Positions 1 through 12,141 of a stretch of 64,000 nt of DNA are shown one piece after another. The DNA is from Helichrysum umbraculigerum (taxonomy: Eukaryota; Streptophyta; Magnoliopsida; Asterales; Asteraceae), in NCBI GenBank assembly GCA_949592205.1, contig CATIUR010000001.1, positions 12,787,501 to 12,851,500 of the forward strand, read 5' to 3'. How positions within the stretch are numbered: position 1 is the first letter of the stretch; the number at the start of each line of letters is the position of its first letter. The translations under genes and the position numbers were made by a program. Below the pieces are notes generated by a model that worked only from the letters and a program-made list of their open reading frames with translations, made no database searches and was not told where the DNA came from.

Positions 1-872
1 TATTGCTGAAATTCGGGATAATAGAATGAAAGAGCACAAAAATGATCGATCTAAGTGTTTGTGTGATGAACTAAGTGAAAGAGATGAATTGCATGTGTGT
101 TTGATCGAGAGAAGTGGCGTAGCCGAGTGTTAGAGTGTGTTTCCTATCGATCATATGCCTTATTTATATACTAGATACAATATAACTAACTTTCCTAAAA
201 ATCACGGATATCCCGAGATTTTCGGGATCCCCCAGTCTTCCACCTTGACTCATTATCCCACGTTTTCCTTGACTTCTTCTTGACTTGACTAAGCCTTGAT
301 CCGAAAATAATGGCATGATTGACCCACGTTTTAACCCTGCAAGACTTGGTCAAGATACACAACGGTCAGATAAAGATTAGTGGCGTTTTACTCGGGATAC
401 CGAATATATCCTAGATCCTGACCACTTGGGATCCTGAATCATCCAAGATCCTGAACATAATCAGACACATAATGATTAGTAACATTTGATTACAGGATAT
501 CTAACATATTCGGGATCCTGATCGTCCGGGATCCTAATCATCCAGGATCATGAACATAAACTGATAAACAAAGATTAATAACATCTGATCCTGAGATACT
601 TAACATATCTGGGATCCTGCATATTCGAGATCCTAAACATATGTGAGATCCTGAGTATATCTAAATACTCATCCATAATCGGGATCCTTTATCCAAGCGA
701 GATCCTGGATACATCCAAGATCCTAATAACCTGTATGATATATATACATACTATCTCAGGATCCTTACTCTTAGCTTCATCCTGAATATATCCAAGATCC
801 TGGATATATTTCTCAACAGTAACTAAAGACTTCAGGATACTGTATCCAGACTATAAAATTTTGCCCCAAACA
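1..872 (-). repeat. Left (3') LTR of F, truncated by the window edge
   Basis: Bases 1-872 align nearly base for base with 35,761-36,665, both ending in CCCCAAACA. The strand-sense LTR therefore begins near 872 and its last ~745 bp are missing. It is rich in GGATCC and GATCCTGA variants between about 400 and 800. A TATA-like box (TATAAATA, minus strand) lies near 165-174. The sense-strand sequence just upstream of the LTR is not purine-rich, so the exact LTR start could be a few bases off; a GGGGCAAAAT tract at the boundary might instead be the polypurine tract. Confidence 0.8.
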
Positions 873-947
873 CATGGTAGTGAGAAAAGGAGCAGGGAAG
901 CTGCCTTCTCGTTTGGTACGTGCTATCATCTTCTTCTATCTCCAGGA

Positions 948-1510
948 TACTGGGGAGATTCCCCCAATATATGTTTATTTCATCCATACACTCAGAATCC
1001 TGAGGAGATTCCCTCAACATATATTTGATATAATCCTGTTCCAAGGACTCCAATACTCTACGATCCTGAAACAGAGTTTCAATTGTAATGTCAGAATCCT
1101 GAAAAGATATTAAAGATATTCAAAGAATAAGGAAGCCAAAGAAACCAAGGTTACCAATTAGGACTTGTATATCCTCTGTCTTCACGATATTGAGGAGATT
1201 CCCTCAATATTTTTAATACTGATTACCAGGATCCTGAGGAGATTCCCTCAGGATATACTAGAGATAATCCAATTTTTAAGATACTGGGGAGATTCCCCCA
1301 ATATGTATCTGTTTTATACTTATGACCAGGATCCTAAGGAGATTCCCTCAGGATATACTTAAGATAACCTGTTTTTAGGATACTGTGGAGATTCCCCCAA
1401 TACATGCTTATTCTGATCATATCTGTAGGTCTTTCGAGATAATGGGAAGATTCCCCCATCACATGCTTACTTTAGTTATACCTCCAGGATTCTGAGGAGA
1501 TTCCCTCGGA
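948..1510 (-). repeat. Array of nine short hairpin units in F
   Basis: Nine imperfect inverted repeats about 20 bp long occur near 948, 1000, 1190, 1232, 1281, 1332, 1381, 1441 and 1491. The core is GAGG-AGATT-CCCTC. Several units have the paired change GGGG-AGATT-CCCCC, so both stem arms changed together. Units are often framed by GGATCC or GGATAC. H carries three related units in the opposite orientation at 37,249-37,358. The array lies in the 3' non-coding part of F, before its 3' LTR. Confidence 0.8.
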
Positions 1511-1639
1511 AAACTTGAAATAACTTCATACTCAGAATTCCCTTATCTCAGGATCCTGAAACATACTTCAGATTAAGAAGCATATTAAAACCATCAACGG
1601 TGATGATTATATCCTGTAATATGACAACATCAAAGATTG

Positions 1640-2470
1640 CCAAAGTAATGTGAAAACATTACCAACACTTTATGATGATACAATTGTGTCGAAGTCTTTC
1701 GAATAACTTGTAAACATCACGATCATTTTCATGATCTTTGGCTTAAGATTCCTGCATCTCAGGATCCTGAAACTAATCTTGATATGTTCAAAGAAGATAT
1801 CAGCATCTCTCTTGGGATAATCCAATGATCTCGAAATATATCACTGTTATATGATTTCGATAACATGAAAACATTCCTGTTATCTCTATAGTATCAAAAT
1901 ATTATGACTTTTATTTATCTTTAAAAAATACATAAACGTTGTCAAGATTTTTAAGCAATGCAAAAATATCGCAATTATTTCTGAAAATGTCAAAAAATTT
2001 TGAATAACGTGATAACATTACTGTTTTCAACATACTCTTTGGATTAAATCAGAAAAACATTTCGGTAATGTGTAAAACATTACAAACCTTGAGATAAGTT
2101 TTGATAAAGCAATTTTTGTGACTTGTAAATGTCAAATCATTTGGTAATGTGAAAACACTACAACCAATAGACTTAAGGTCGGGCAAGGCCAACAAAATCA
2201 TGTTTTTGCAATGTGATAACATTACATTAATTCATGGGATAAGCCGTGTCTCGGGATAATCCATCTTTTGTATGGTATGAAGATACCAATATCCTTTGGT
2301 AATGTGAAAACATTACAAACCGTGCGTATTACGTAATGAGAAGTCATTACAAGCCTTATGTACTTGGGAATTTTCCAATTTAAGTGACGTGAAAACGCCA
2401 AAACCTTAGGTAATGTGAAAATATTACAAACCTTAGTATGACGTGAAAACGCCAAAAACCTTAGGTCTAC
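1640..2470 (-). repeat. Second hairpin array in F (GTAATGT/ACATTAC type)
   Basis: About ten copies of an inverted repeat with core GTAATGT-GAAA-ACATTAC occur, for example near 1648, 2063, 2299, 2333 and 2410, with GACGT/ACGCC variants near 2383 and 2440. The copy near 2333 reads GTAATGA-GAAG-TCATTAC, a compensated stem change. The interspersed text AAACCTTAGG recurs. H holds the same family in opposite orientation at about 36,693-36,990. Confidence 0.75.
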
Positions 2471-3039
2471 ACATCTAGTGCACATCAGTGTCGACAATCG
2501 GAAGAATTTGATCTATAGGTCAATGGTCATGAAATTGTCGGGTACCAGAGGCATCACCGATCCCACAACCTTGATTCTATAATCAAACATCGTGTACACC
2601 CAGCGTGAGTGTGGAAACCCAAATACTTAGAGAGGTGTTTATGCGTTCGCAAACCTCTAAACCTTAGAGGAATCCCTGGGATCCCTAATCGGGGGAGAGA
2701 GGTGGCCAACCTCTTATCCTCGTTGCATGATCCTCAAGTGTATTCTCTACAACAAATACAAAATCTTCAAGTAAAGGTGGGTGTTAGTTTGCCTAACATC
2801 TCTCCGATGCTTAAGTTAGTATGATGATCATATGAGAATAACAATTTAAAAGAATTAAATAAATGTAAACATATGTAAATATATATGTAATAATAGTGTA
2901 TATATATGTATTAATGAATGAAACAAAATAGAAAAAGGTAAGGATTTTAAGAGTACCTTATTCATTGAATATAAATATTCAACTTACACTTGAGGGAGTT
3001 TCAAATGAACAGCATTCTAGGATACTGATATCGGGATCA
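2471..3039. other. Non-coding F internal sequence, nothing recognised
   Basis: There is no convincing ORF or family similarity here. Short ORFs are below 80 codons and lack recognisable motifs. By position it should correspond to the region downstream of integrase in F. Confidence 0.5.
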
Positions 3040-3403
3040 CCATCTTAATTGGGATTATGACATCTTGAAGGTACTTCATGACTGATTCTGTCTATGATCC
3101 TGATTTGCCCCATAATCTCTTTTTGAGAAATAACAGGCTCTATGATATACACAACCGAGATCTTGACATTTGGTGTGATCCTGAAAGCTGATCCTAGGTT
3201 TGCTAAGGTATCAACCTCAAATCATCCTCTAATGGTACCTGCTCAATGTTAGATATCTAGAAAACACCTGCAAGCATTTCATTATATCCAAACATAACAC
3301 TAATTTATCACGCTTATCAGCATAAAAGTCATCACAGTGGTAAGCAATTAATATGGAATTAACAGATAATTGAAAATGCTTTATACCTGTATTCCTAGCC
3401 AAT
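3040..3403 (-). pseudogene. F pol remnant (RNase H to integrase linker)
   Basis: Read on the minus strand, 3,040-3,300 is a decayed relative of fragment I around 41,010-41,300. Shared landmarks include the stretch resembling CCATGATCC...TTGGCCC, the GATCCT...GTTGATCC...TTTGCCAA segment and a TTGGTATATGGTT-like piece. No reading frame survives. It joins the RNase H remnant at 30,737 once element E is removed, which supports E having landed inside F pol. Confidence 0.55.
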
Positions 3404-3408
3404 TATAA
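3404..3408. repeat. Target site duplication of E, left copy (ATAAT)
   Basis: ATAAT stands directly before the TG of the left LTR of E and recurs at 30,732-30,736 directly after the CA of the right LTR. Confidence 0.85.
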
Positions 3409-5115
3409 TTGACGCGCCACCAGCGGTCGGTTAGGATTTAACCTGTTGTTGCACCGACTACTGGCGACGTGTTAGTGGAGTTTTAAATTTGTAAAATGCT
3501 GGGGCCTAAGTTTACTAGTGCTAAAGGTGTATAGCAGCAAGCATGACCTAGGGTCGTTCTTCAAAACCAACGGTATTGTGAAACAGAGAAATAAAGATGT
3601 CCGAATCTAGCTAGTGAAGGTTATTTTAAAAGCAGTTGGAGGTTTGTTTTTGTTTGTCTTCTAAATTATACTACTAATTAAACTACGTAATAAAATAAAA
3701 TAAAGGGATAGCAGTCAGGATAGAGGGGGTGTTTGTTGTGACTTCGTTAGCCTTGCATTGGGATGATGTTTTAGTTTAAGTTATGAAAACGCCTTTCTAA
3801 AGATTTGTATATTTATTTGTCTTAAGTATTTGTGGTGTAAACACTAGCACCCTACTGATTAATTGCTCAATCAGTATGTCACTGAGTAACTAGGCTATCG
3901 TGATTCTGATCGGAAGAGGCTGCTCAACTCTCAACACTGCCCTGTTACGGAATAGTGACCCTTTTCTGGAATACGAAGATTCCTGGGCGCATGCATAGAG
4001 TAACAGACCCACTAACGGTCCGACCGTTCTTAACACCACATTGATACTCAATTGAATAAAACATTTAGGTTTAAGACTTGGTTGGTGTTTGATTACTTTC
4101 AATGAATGGTTTTGTAGAATCCAGGGGTGATAGACAAATTTGGAATGCTAGATGATTCCTCGTCTTCCTTTCTGGATTCATAAACTGAGTTTGTATTTTA
4201 GATTAGAGATTCCCCATTTATGATTTAAACCAGCCCTCACTTATATTTAACCAATAAATCCCTAGTTTATTCACAGTGTACAATACTTGTTTAAAACAGC
4301 ATTTCCACGGCTTCAAAACCAGACCATGTTATTTAGACACATATATTTAATCTGGAGTTTATTCACGGTGTACAATACGTATAAAGTATTTCCACAGCTT
4401 TAAAACCAAAACACATATAATTAATTACCCCATATATGACGTCTTATCAAAAGGTTTTAACCACATTTATTGGTGGAAAGGCGTTAATTGAATATGCGGT
4501 TTAAAATCATAGATGGAACGCGTAATCAAAGCACTGAGTTTTCATTTATAAGATATAATAGTTGGGAACATTATTCCACAACGGATTGTGCCCACGACTT
4601 TCATAGCTTCCACGTTCCGTACTCCACACATTAGTGATGTTTCCGGCGCTATACAAATGAAAACCGTATAACGTTACTTCCGTTGTTTCATAATGACATC
4701 ATCCCAATTAACGACTAACTACATCACAATAAACACACAATATAACTACTCACTACGCATAATAACAGATCCTAAATCTAGCATAATAACAATAGCAATC
4801 ATCATTATAATAGATAAGGAAAGAAGTAACCGTTAGTAAAGCGTAGATTGAATAAACGTTAGAGAGACAGTACAAGCAGAACCTCCGCAATATATTTGAC
4901 AATATTATAAATAAGCCCTGAACTATTCCCTACGCTATTACAAAAGTAGTCCCTCCGTTAGTCCCAGTTAAATATTAACTGAGAACTAACTGATGCTAAC
5001 CCTAATTCTAGAGAGAGAAAAAGAAGAGAGAGAGAGAAGAGAGAGAGAGATAGTGTGTGAGAGAGAAAGTGGAAGAGAGAAATGAGGTGAAGGTATGTTG
5101 AAATGTGGAGGAGGT
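3409..5115 (-). repeat. 3' LTR of E, part 1 (left of D)
   Basis: This is collinear and nearly identical with 28,363-30,060. It includes a GA-rich tract at about 5,010-5,070, which is the pyrimidine-rich leader on the sense strand. It stops at GAGGT, the target duplication of D, and resumes at 21,884. Confidence 0.9.
5111..5115. repeat. Target site duplication of D, left copy (GAGGT)
   Basis: GAGGT precedes TGTGACACCC and recurs at 21,884-21,888 after GCGACA. The uninterrupted site is visible in the other E LTR near 30,053-30,060. Confidence 0.93.
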
Positions 5116-5573
5116 TGTGACACCCGACCAATTAGGGCTATAAATTTGCGCCTAATCATTTTGTAATACATGTAATTAGTTCCATGTTAGGCTAATTGTA
5201 TGTATCATTATGTGTATTTTATAAATATACGCATTTACGCGATTAAGTTTAATCGTGCATTATTATATCGGCCGAACTCTGATACACTTTCATACGGACG
5301 TTGGTAAAACTTTTTAATAAATAACATAAATCTATTTGATAATTAAATAGTAGTTATTTACATTATATTATTATGTATTAATAATATACGAAACAATGTA
5401 CGTTTTGTTTAAAACGTAACCGACACGAATAAAACGCGCGAGGCGCGCCCGACAAACGAATAAATTCAAGATATGTGTTCATAACTCCAAATAAAGTATT
5501 TTGATTAAATACTTCAATCAAAAATATCGAGAATTAAATCGTTACTTAAAACACAAACGATAAACGTTTAACG

Positions 5574-5583
5574 TATATATAAA
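5574..5583 (+). promoter_or_regulatory. TATA box of D 5' LTR
   Basis: TATATATAAA lies in an otherwise mixed region and is followed by an A/C-rich then CT-rich leader. The same box is at 19,612-19,620 in the other LTR. Confidence 0.6.
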
Positions 5584-5970
5584 CGTCGAAACGAACGGGT
5601 AAACGAACACGAGGCTTAACGAAAATTGGGGAACAAGAAAATAACACACCACACCCCATAAGGGACCCACTAGAACCAGCCACATGAGGGAGTATGGTGC
5701 TCCATACTCCTTGTTGTTGCTTCTTTAACAATAAGTCACCAAACACCCACCCTCAATCATTCATCAACTACCATCTCTCTCTCTCTACTCTTTCTCCCTC
5801 CCTTATCCACGTTTTTGATCAGCCACAAGACAACCACCATCATCCACCACAAGCCACCATACTCATCTCCATCATCCACCATCGGTTTTCGAAGATTGAA
5901 GCAAGGAAACGGAGCACGGAAGCAAACCGAGTAGCATTTCCCCATCTTCACCTTTAGATCATCATTTCTT

Positions 5971-5975
5971 GTAAG
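5971..5975 (+). promoter_or_regulatory. Putative splice donor in D LTR
   Basis: TTTCTT followed by GTAAG ends the presumed leader about 390 bp after the TATA box. Equivalent T-rich/GTAAG sites occur at 59,245 in M and at 48,371 (minus) in K. The matching acceptor would be at 8,559-8,560, just before gag. Confidence 0.45.
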
Positions 5976-7859
5976 AACACATCCCTTTATCTCTCTAGAA
6001 ATACTTGCTTATTGATATATAACATGCTTAGTTGATCATCTAACAATAAAATGTCCAAAAACAAAGCTTAAAATACGTTTTTGTAACACATATATGTTAA
6101 CAGCTTTTCTGACCAGAAAAACGACCTCACTAAAACGACTATAACTTGAGTTGTAGGATGAATCAACGCATGAACTTTATACCGAAATCTTCATGTGAAT
6201 GTCTTGTACAAAAAGTTCTTCTATGGCCACCTCTGAAAATACACGGTTTTTAGTGTAGAGGCTAATCTTTGAGCCGAAGCCTGTTTTGAACCGAAACCGA
6301 CCACTCTTCATATTTATTTTTGTTAAAAATAGTAAACGGACATGTAAAAATACCGTAAAATGCAGAAATGACCACGACTTATATGAGAACATGTGTGATT
6401 TTTGGTTAGGTATAAATCGGACTACAAGTGGTCCAAATCGAGAGGTTTATCGGGTTCAAAATCTGGAAAATGAACACAAAGGGACTGTTTTGGTACTTTA
6501 ATAAAACCGACACTTCGGTTCAACACCGAGACGAACCAATAATTTTTATAAACTCATTTAACCATTTTAAGGGTTGGGTAAAAGTTTCGGGTCAAACCGA
6601 GACCATTGACCATGTTTTCGACAATGACATATACCTACGACACTTAACTCGTGTGACGCCAAACTTTCTAAATTTCACATTATATGCGACACTTATAATT
6701 CATTTTTTCAAAATAAGTATCAAACGTCGCGTAACATTTAATACTTATACAATACAACATTTAATCATTTCAAATATACTTTATAAGTATATCATTTCAA
6801 CATCATAATAATAATACTTTGGAATTATTATTCGAACTCACCAACGGGCCGTACATAATTACAAAATACAAACAATCCAAAACTAATCATTTGGACATTA
6901 CTAGTTGAATGAGCAACTAGCATAGATGGTCTGTTAAGACATCTAATCATTATTATAACCTTGCGCGTTTAGGACGCCCGGCAGGGTCAGTCGTTGTAAC
7001 GACATCAAATCTGTGTGAATCATCATAATTGTTGGCTAACAATTCATCAGACTCAGGTGAGTCTCATAGCCCCTATTTTAAATGCTTTTACCTAGGGGTG
7101 AGATACATGCTCTGTTTTGTTTTACATGTAAACGCAAGTATCAAATTATCATGTATGCTGCATGAGTTATTTTCATCTAATCAATCAAAGTCTTCTGAAG
7201 CATAGTTCTGTTAATATGATTTAGCGTGAATGTTAGTGTATGGTACCATATGGGATTGACAATCCCCGTCCGAGTTAGCAAGCACTAACCTGTCAAACGA
7301 ACGCATTATCATTTGTTCAGTATTGAGTGTAGATTAGGCACTCATAGAGAGTCACCTCTCTCAAGTCCTTAAAGGTGGATCCAGACCCCTCAGTTAAGCT
7401 CAGACTATGTGCTTATGGCAGCGATACTCATTATATATCTATTTACAAGTTTGTAAATCAATTCATTAAATCTTGCGGTTCATAAATCATATCTTATCAT
7501 ATTAAACCTGTGAGCTCACCAGCTTTTTAGCTGACCTTTTAGCATGTTATCTCAGGTACTCAGCAGTAGGTTGGACTGCCCATCAGGATACTGTAGCTCG
7601 AGTCGCATGCAATCATATAAACATCAAGAGATTTCCCTGCATTTCTATATTTTGCTTAAATTAGATATGTATTAGAATCTCTCAATATCTATGCGAACTT
7701 GTCTTTTGTAAACCATATGTAGACTCTTACGTTAATCAATGTATTTTGTAAAACGACGCATGTAGTGGTCGTTCATTATATATCTTGTGTGCTTTGTTAT
7801 TGATTAGTCGTGCCCCGAATTGACCCGCTTCCGCATCATAATTTGGGGGTGCGACAGAT

Positions 7860-7872
7860 TGGTATCAGAGCC
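7860..7872 (+). other. Primer binding site of D (tRNA-Met type)
   Basis: TGGTATCAGAGCC lies three bases after the LTR end; it is complementary to the 3' end of initiator tRNA-Met, as in most plant LTR elements. Confidence 0.92.
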
Positions 7873-8567
7873 TAAGGTTATAGTGAACTAGGTTGCATTA
7901 GTGGGCCTAGACTATAACCGTTAGGTAGTATTTTCTGTTAAGTATGATTGGTTCAAGAGTTACGTCATACAAGTTTAATTTAGCATAGCCTGATCAACTA
8001 TGTACAATTAAATAAAGATGGTGTAAGGCTTGAAATGGTTATGCTGGAATAAGAATACATTAGTGACTCTGACCATGAGAGAAACCGGGACTCATAATTG
8101 TTTGTGCTAGACACTCATAAGACTATTATGTGATATAGGTATATATACATAGATAGTCATCGCTCAAGCACTGTACGCTAGTCTATTATATATTATATAT
8201 ATATAGGCACTCACATATCCATACACTATGTCATAGAGATGGCAACACACACGCACCGAAACATCTTCCTCTTCATCCCACTCTCAATAACCTCTCTTGG
8301 AATCACGAAACTCATAGGTAGCTAGGAGGACCACCGAGTCGCTTCGAGCGAGACCTTATCCAACTCACAACAATTCAAATAACCAGGCTAGTTAGCACGT
8401 AGTTGCTAGTCAGTAGAGATGGTTATTCAACGCCTCTTGATTGTTCTATAATGTTGATTGTCATATTGTGATGTTGTATATTACCGCATTTGTATATGTA
8501 CATCTATGATAATCATCATTTATGGACAATCTCTCACGAACCCTATCCTTCTATTCTCAGGAAAATC
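7873..8567 (+). other. D leader between primer site and gag, non-coding
   Basis: I see no ORF here comparable with the upstream ORF of M. It ends in a pyrimidine-rich tract and CTATTCTCAG, a good splice acceptor, seven bases before the gag ATG. Confidence 0.6.
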
Positions 8568-11500
8568 ATGCCGCCAAAGTCAAGGACTTACACCGATGCA
8601 CAGATGGCATCCCTCATTTCCCAGGCAGTAACTGAAGCCTTGGCGCGACAGTCATCAGAGACCTCTGAAAGGAATAGTGATACTGCCAATACCACTCCGA
8701 CTGCTAAGCGTTGTTCTTACAAGGACTTCTAAAACTGCAAACCTTTGAATTTTAAAGGAACTGAAGGAGCCATCGGCCTAATCAGATGGTTCGAGAAGAT
8801 GGAGTCCGTCTTCCGCATTAGTAAATGTGCGGAAGGGGATAGAGTCCAGTTCTCCACATGCACCCTTGCTGACGGTGCCCTCACCTGGTGGAACTCATAT
8901 GCCCAGTCTGTGGGTATAGATACCGCCTATCTACTTCCATGGGAAGATCTGAAGAAAATGCTCACAGAGGAGTATTGCCCATCTGAAGAACTCCAGAAGC
9001 TAGATGAGGAGTTCTGGCATCTCAAGGTTCAAGGAACCGACATTGTTGGTTATACCACTAGGTTCCAACAACTGGCAACCCTTCGCCCAGCATTAGTAAG
9101 CACTGAGACCGAAAAGGTCAAGAGGTACATCAGCGGTCTTCCGGAGCCTGTCCGGGGGAACGTTGCCTCTTCCGGCAAAACCACTATTCAGGGAGCAATT
9201 CGATTAGCTCATGAGCTCATGGCTATGCAAGAGAGCCAAGGAAACCCTGTCTCATCTTCTGGAAACAACAACAAGAGAAAATGGTCTGGGAATCAGAACC
9301 AGCAGACCTTCAAAAAGACCGAGACTGTCAAGAGTGACACATCAGGTTCTGGGGAGAGGAAAGGGTACACTGGAAGTAAACCCTACTGTTCAAAGTGCAA
9401 TCGTCATCATGATGGTCCTTGTGGTACACCCTGTAACAACTGCAAGAGATATGGACATCTTACCAAAGACTGCCGAACACCTGCAACCAACCCCACCACC
9501 AACACCAACAACAACCAACCCCGAGCCTGCTATGAGTGTGGAAACACTGGACACTTCAGGAATGCGTGTCTAAAGTTGAAGAACAAAGGGAACAACAACA
9601 ACAATGCTAGGGGCAGAGCTTTTGTGCTGAATGCTGGAGACGCCCGTGAGGACCCTAATGTGGTCACGGGTATGTTTCTTCTCAACAATTTAACTGCTTC
9701 AGTTTTGTTTGATACTGGCGCTGATAAGACTTTTATATCTGAGGAATTTAGCCCACTATTAGACATTTCCCTAGTTGCCTTAGAAGCTAAGTACACTTTA
9801 GAGTTAGCTAATGGCAAATTGATTGAGGCCGATAGTGTGTTACCAAATTGCACCCTAAACCTCGCAAACGAACTATTTCCCATAAACCTCATACCCATCG
9901 AGATTGGAAGTTTTGACATAGTAGTAGGCAAGGATTGGCTATCCAAGCATCGAGCCGAAATTGTCTGTCATGACAAAATCGTTCGTATTCCTCTCGTCAC
10001 TGGTAGTACTTTGATCATACAAGGGGAGACCGGTGGAACGAGATTGAATATCATATCCTGCATGAAGACTCGCAAGTACCTTAGGAAAGGGTATCAGGCA
10101 ATCCTCGCTCATGTTATTGAGAAGAAGTCAGAAGAGAAGCGACTTGAGGATGTGCCCATCGTCAGAGACTTTCCAGAAGTCTTTCCAGAAGAATTGCCCG
10201 GTCTTCCACCACCGAGGCAAGTTGAGTTCTCAATTGACCTTGTGCCCGGGGCAGCACCCGTGGCACGAGCACCATATCGTTTAGCCCTTTCAGAACTTCA
10301 GGAGTTGTCTGTTCAGTTACAGGAACTTCTGGATAAGGGTTTCATCAGACCGAGTTCTTCACCCTGGGGAGCTCCGGTCCTATTTGTGAAAAAGAATGAC
10401 GGTTCATTCAGGATGTGTATCGACTACAGAGAGTTGAACAAATTAACCATCAAGAACCGTTATCCACTTCCCCGTATTGATGACCTGTTCGACCAACTCC
10501 AAGGGTCAAGTGTCTATTCAAAAATAGATCTACGATCAGGTTATCATCAGTTACGAGTTCGCGATGAAGATATTCCGAAAACCGCTTTCCGAACTCGCTA
10601 TGGTCATTACGAGTTTCAGGTTATGGCCTTTGGTTTGACAAACGCACCGGCAGTATTCATGGATCTTATGAACCGTGTGTGCAAACCATATCTTGACAAG
10701 TTTGTCATTGTCTTCATCGACGACATCCTCATTTACTCGCGCAACGAGCAAGAGCACGCGCGGCATCTCAAAACCATTCTAGAACTTCTTAGACACGAAG
10801 AGTTATATGCAAAATTTTCTAAGTGTGAGTTCTGGATGCAAACTGTTCAATTCCTTGGTCATGTGATTGATAGTCAAGGAATTCACGTTGATCCATCAAA
10901 GATTGAGGCTATCAAGTGCTGGCAAGCACCGACGACGCCGACTAAAGTACACCAATTCTTAAGACTAGCTGGTTATTACCGACGCTTCATTGAGAATTTC
11001 TCCAAAATAGCTCAACTTCTCACGACACTGACTCAGAAGGAAAAGAAGTTCGATTGGACTGATAAGCAAGAGTCAGCATTTCAGCTATTAAAGCATAAGC
11101 TTTGCAGTGCACCTATTTTATCATTACCCGAAGGCAATGAAGACTTCGTGGTATACTGTGACGCCTCACACCAAGGTCTTGGTTGCGTGTTGATGCAACG
11201 AGACAAGGTTATTGCCTACGCCTCCCGACAACTCAAAGTTCACGAGAAGAACGACACAACTCATGATCTCGAATTAGGAGCAGTAGTGTTTGCACTCAAA
11301 ATCTGGAGACACTATCTATATGGCACAAAATGTACCATCTTCACCGATCATAAGAGCCTCCAGCACATATTTGATCAGAAGGATCTAAATATGAGGCAAC
11401 ATCGTTGGGTCGAGTTGCTCACCGATTATGACTGCGAGATCAAGTACCATCCTGGCAAAGCAAATGTGGTTGCCGATGCCCTAAGTCGAAAAGAGCGTTC

Positions 11501-11699
11501 CAAACCACTTCGAGTTCGAGCCCTCAGTATGACAATTCATAATGATTTAGTCATTCAGATTCTTACTGCTCAACTCGAAGCCTTGAAACCTGAAAACCTC
11601 AAAGATGAGGCATTGCGAAACATGGAGAATCAATTCGAAATCAAACCCAATGGGGTCAAGTATTTCGCAAATCGAATCTGGTTACCTAAATTTGGAAAC
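8568..11699 (+). pseudogene. D gag-protease-RT-RNase H, 5' part of broken polyprotein
   Basis: The start ATG at 8,568 (MPPKSR) matches the gag start of M (MPPKRR). A TAA at 8,730-8,732 replaces the CAA (Gln) codon found at the same place in M; the frame then stays open to the N insertion. In order: gag capsid region with RWFEKMESVF, two CCHC zinc knuckles (about 9,431 and 9,528), aspartic protease LFDTGA (about 9,703), reverse transcriptase with CIDYRELNK and FIDDIL (about 10,711), and RNase H with YCDASHQGLG (about 11,155) and TDHKSL. The frame runs through FGN and is cut at 11,699 by N; it resumes at 17,818. The product would be the particle protein and replication enzymes. The nonsense codon near codon 55 should abolish it unless downstream starts are used. 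Confidence 0.93.
11695..11699. repeat. Target site duplication of N, left copy (GAAAC)
   Basis: GAAAC precedes TGATAGTCCC and recurs at 17,813-17,817. Counting it once keeps the pol frame of D open across the junction (FGN to LRDLV, as in K). Confidence 0.93.
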
Positions 11700-12141
11700 T
11701 GATAGTCCCGTATAGCCAGACCTGATCGGATCGTTGGTGAATAATAATGATAAACAAATGATAATTGATTCACGAACACAAACGATTTCTATATAATCTT
11801 TTGTATATATTCACAATTGAATAATAAAGATTACAATCACCAATACAAACTTTCGTTTCTCTCCTCCCCTCTCTCTGAAAACGGCTCTCTCTATCTATTC
11901 ACGAGTCCAACCCTAAACTGACTTCTAACTCTCTATTTATATCAGCCTATTGGGCCCTGCGACGTTAGGCCCTACGTCGCAGGCCCAACCCAATGCGACG
12001 TAGCCAACGTCGCACTCTATGTATATTGCATTTCGTTTACAGACTCGAATATACATACTAAACACATCACATACGTAGACTAATTGACTTTGACAATTAC
12101 AATAGTTTGACCAGCTGACTGACACACAAAATGCACCCACA
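11700..12141 (-). repeat. 3' LTR of N
   Basis: 442 bp, matching 17,371-17,812 with four differences. It contains a TATA-like box (TATAAATA, minus) at 11,934-11,941, and copies of the CTACGTCGCA/TGCGACGTA motif that recur in the leader. Confidence 0.93.

Larger units (their letters stand above)
5116..7856 (+). repeat. 5' LTR of D
   Basis: Termini are TGTGACACCC and GCGACA. A TATA box lies at 5,574-5,583, then a leader, then a GTAAG splice-donor-like site at 5,971. The remaining ~1.9 kb shows no ORF of interest. The first ~90 bp and last ~90 bp resemble the LTR of K, while the middle does not. Confidence 0.93.

Noticed and set aside
948..1510. CRISPR-like spacing of short palindromic repeats
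   Set aside because: The sequence is eukaryotic, the repeats vary with covariation, the spacers are not unique inserts, and there are no cas genes.
7860..7872. tRNA-like sequence
   Set aside because: It is the primer binding site complementary to tRNA-Met; no tRNA cloverleaf surrounds it. The same applies at 17,356, 46,174 and 61,583.
9530..9946. 138-codon minus-strand ORF over D protease
   Set aside because: Antisense shadow of a clear protease and zinc-knuckle frame.
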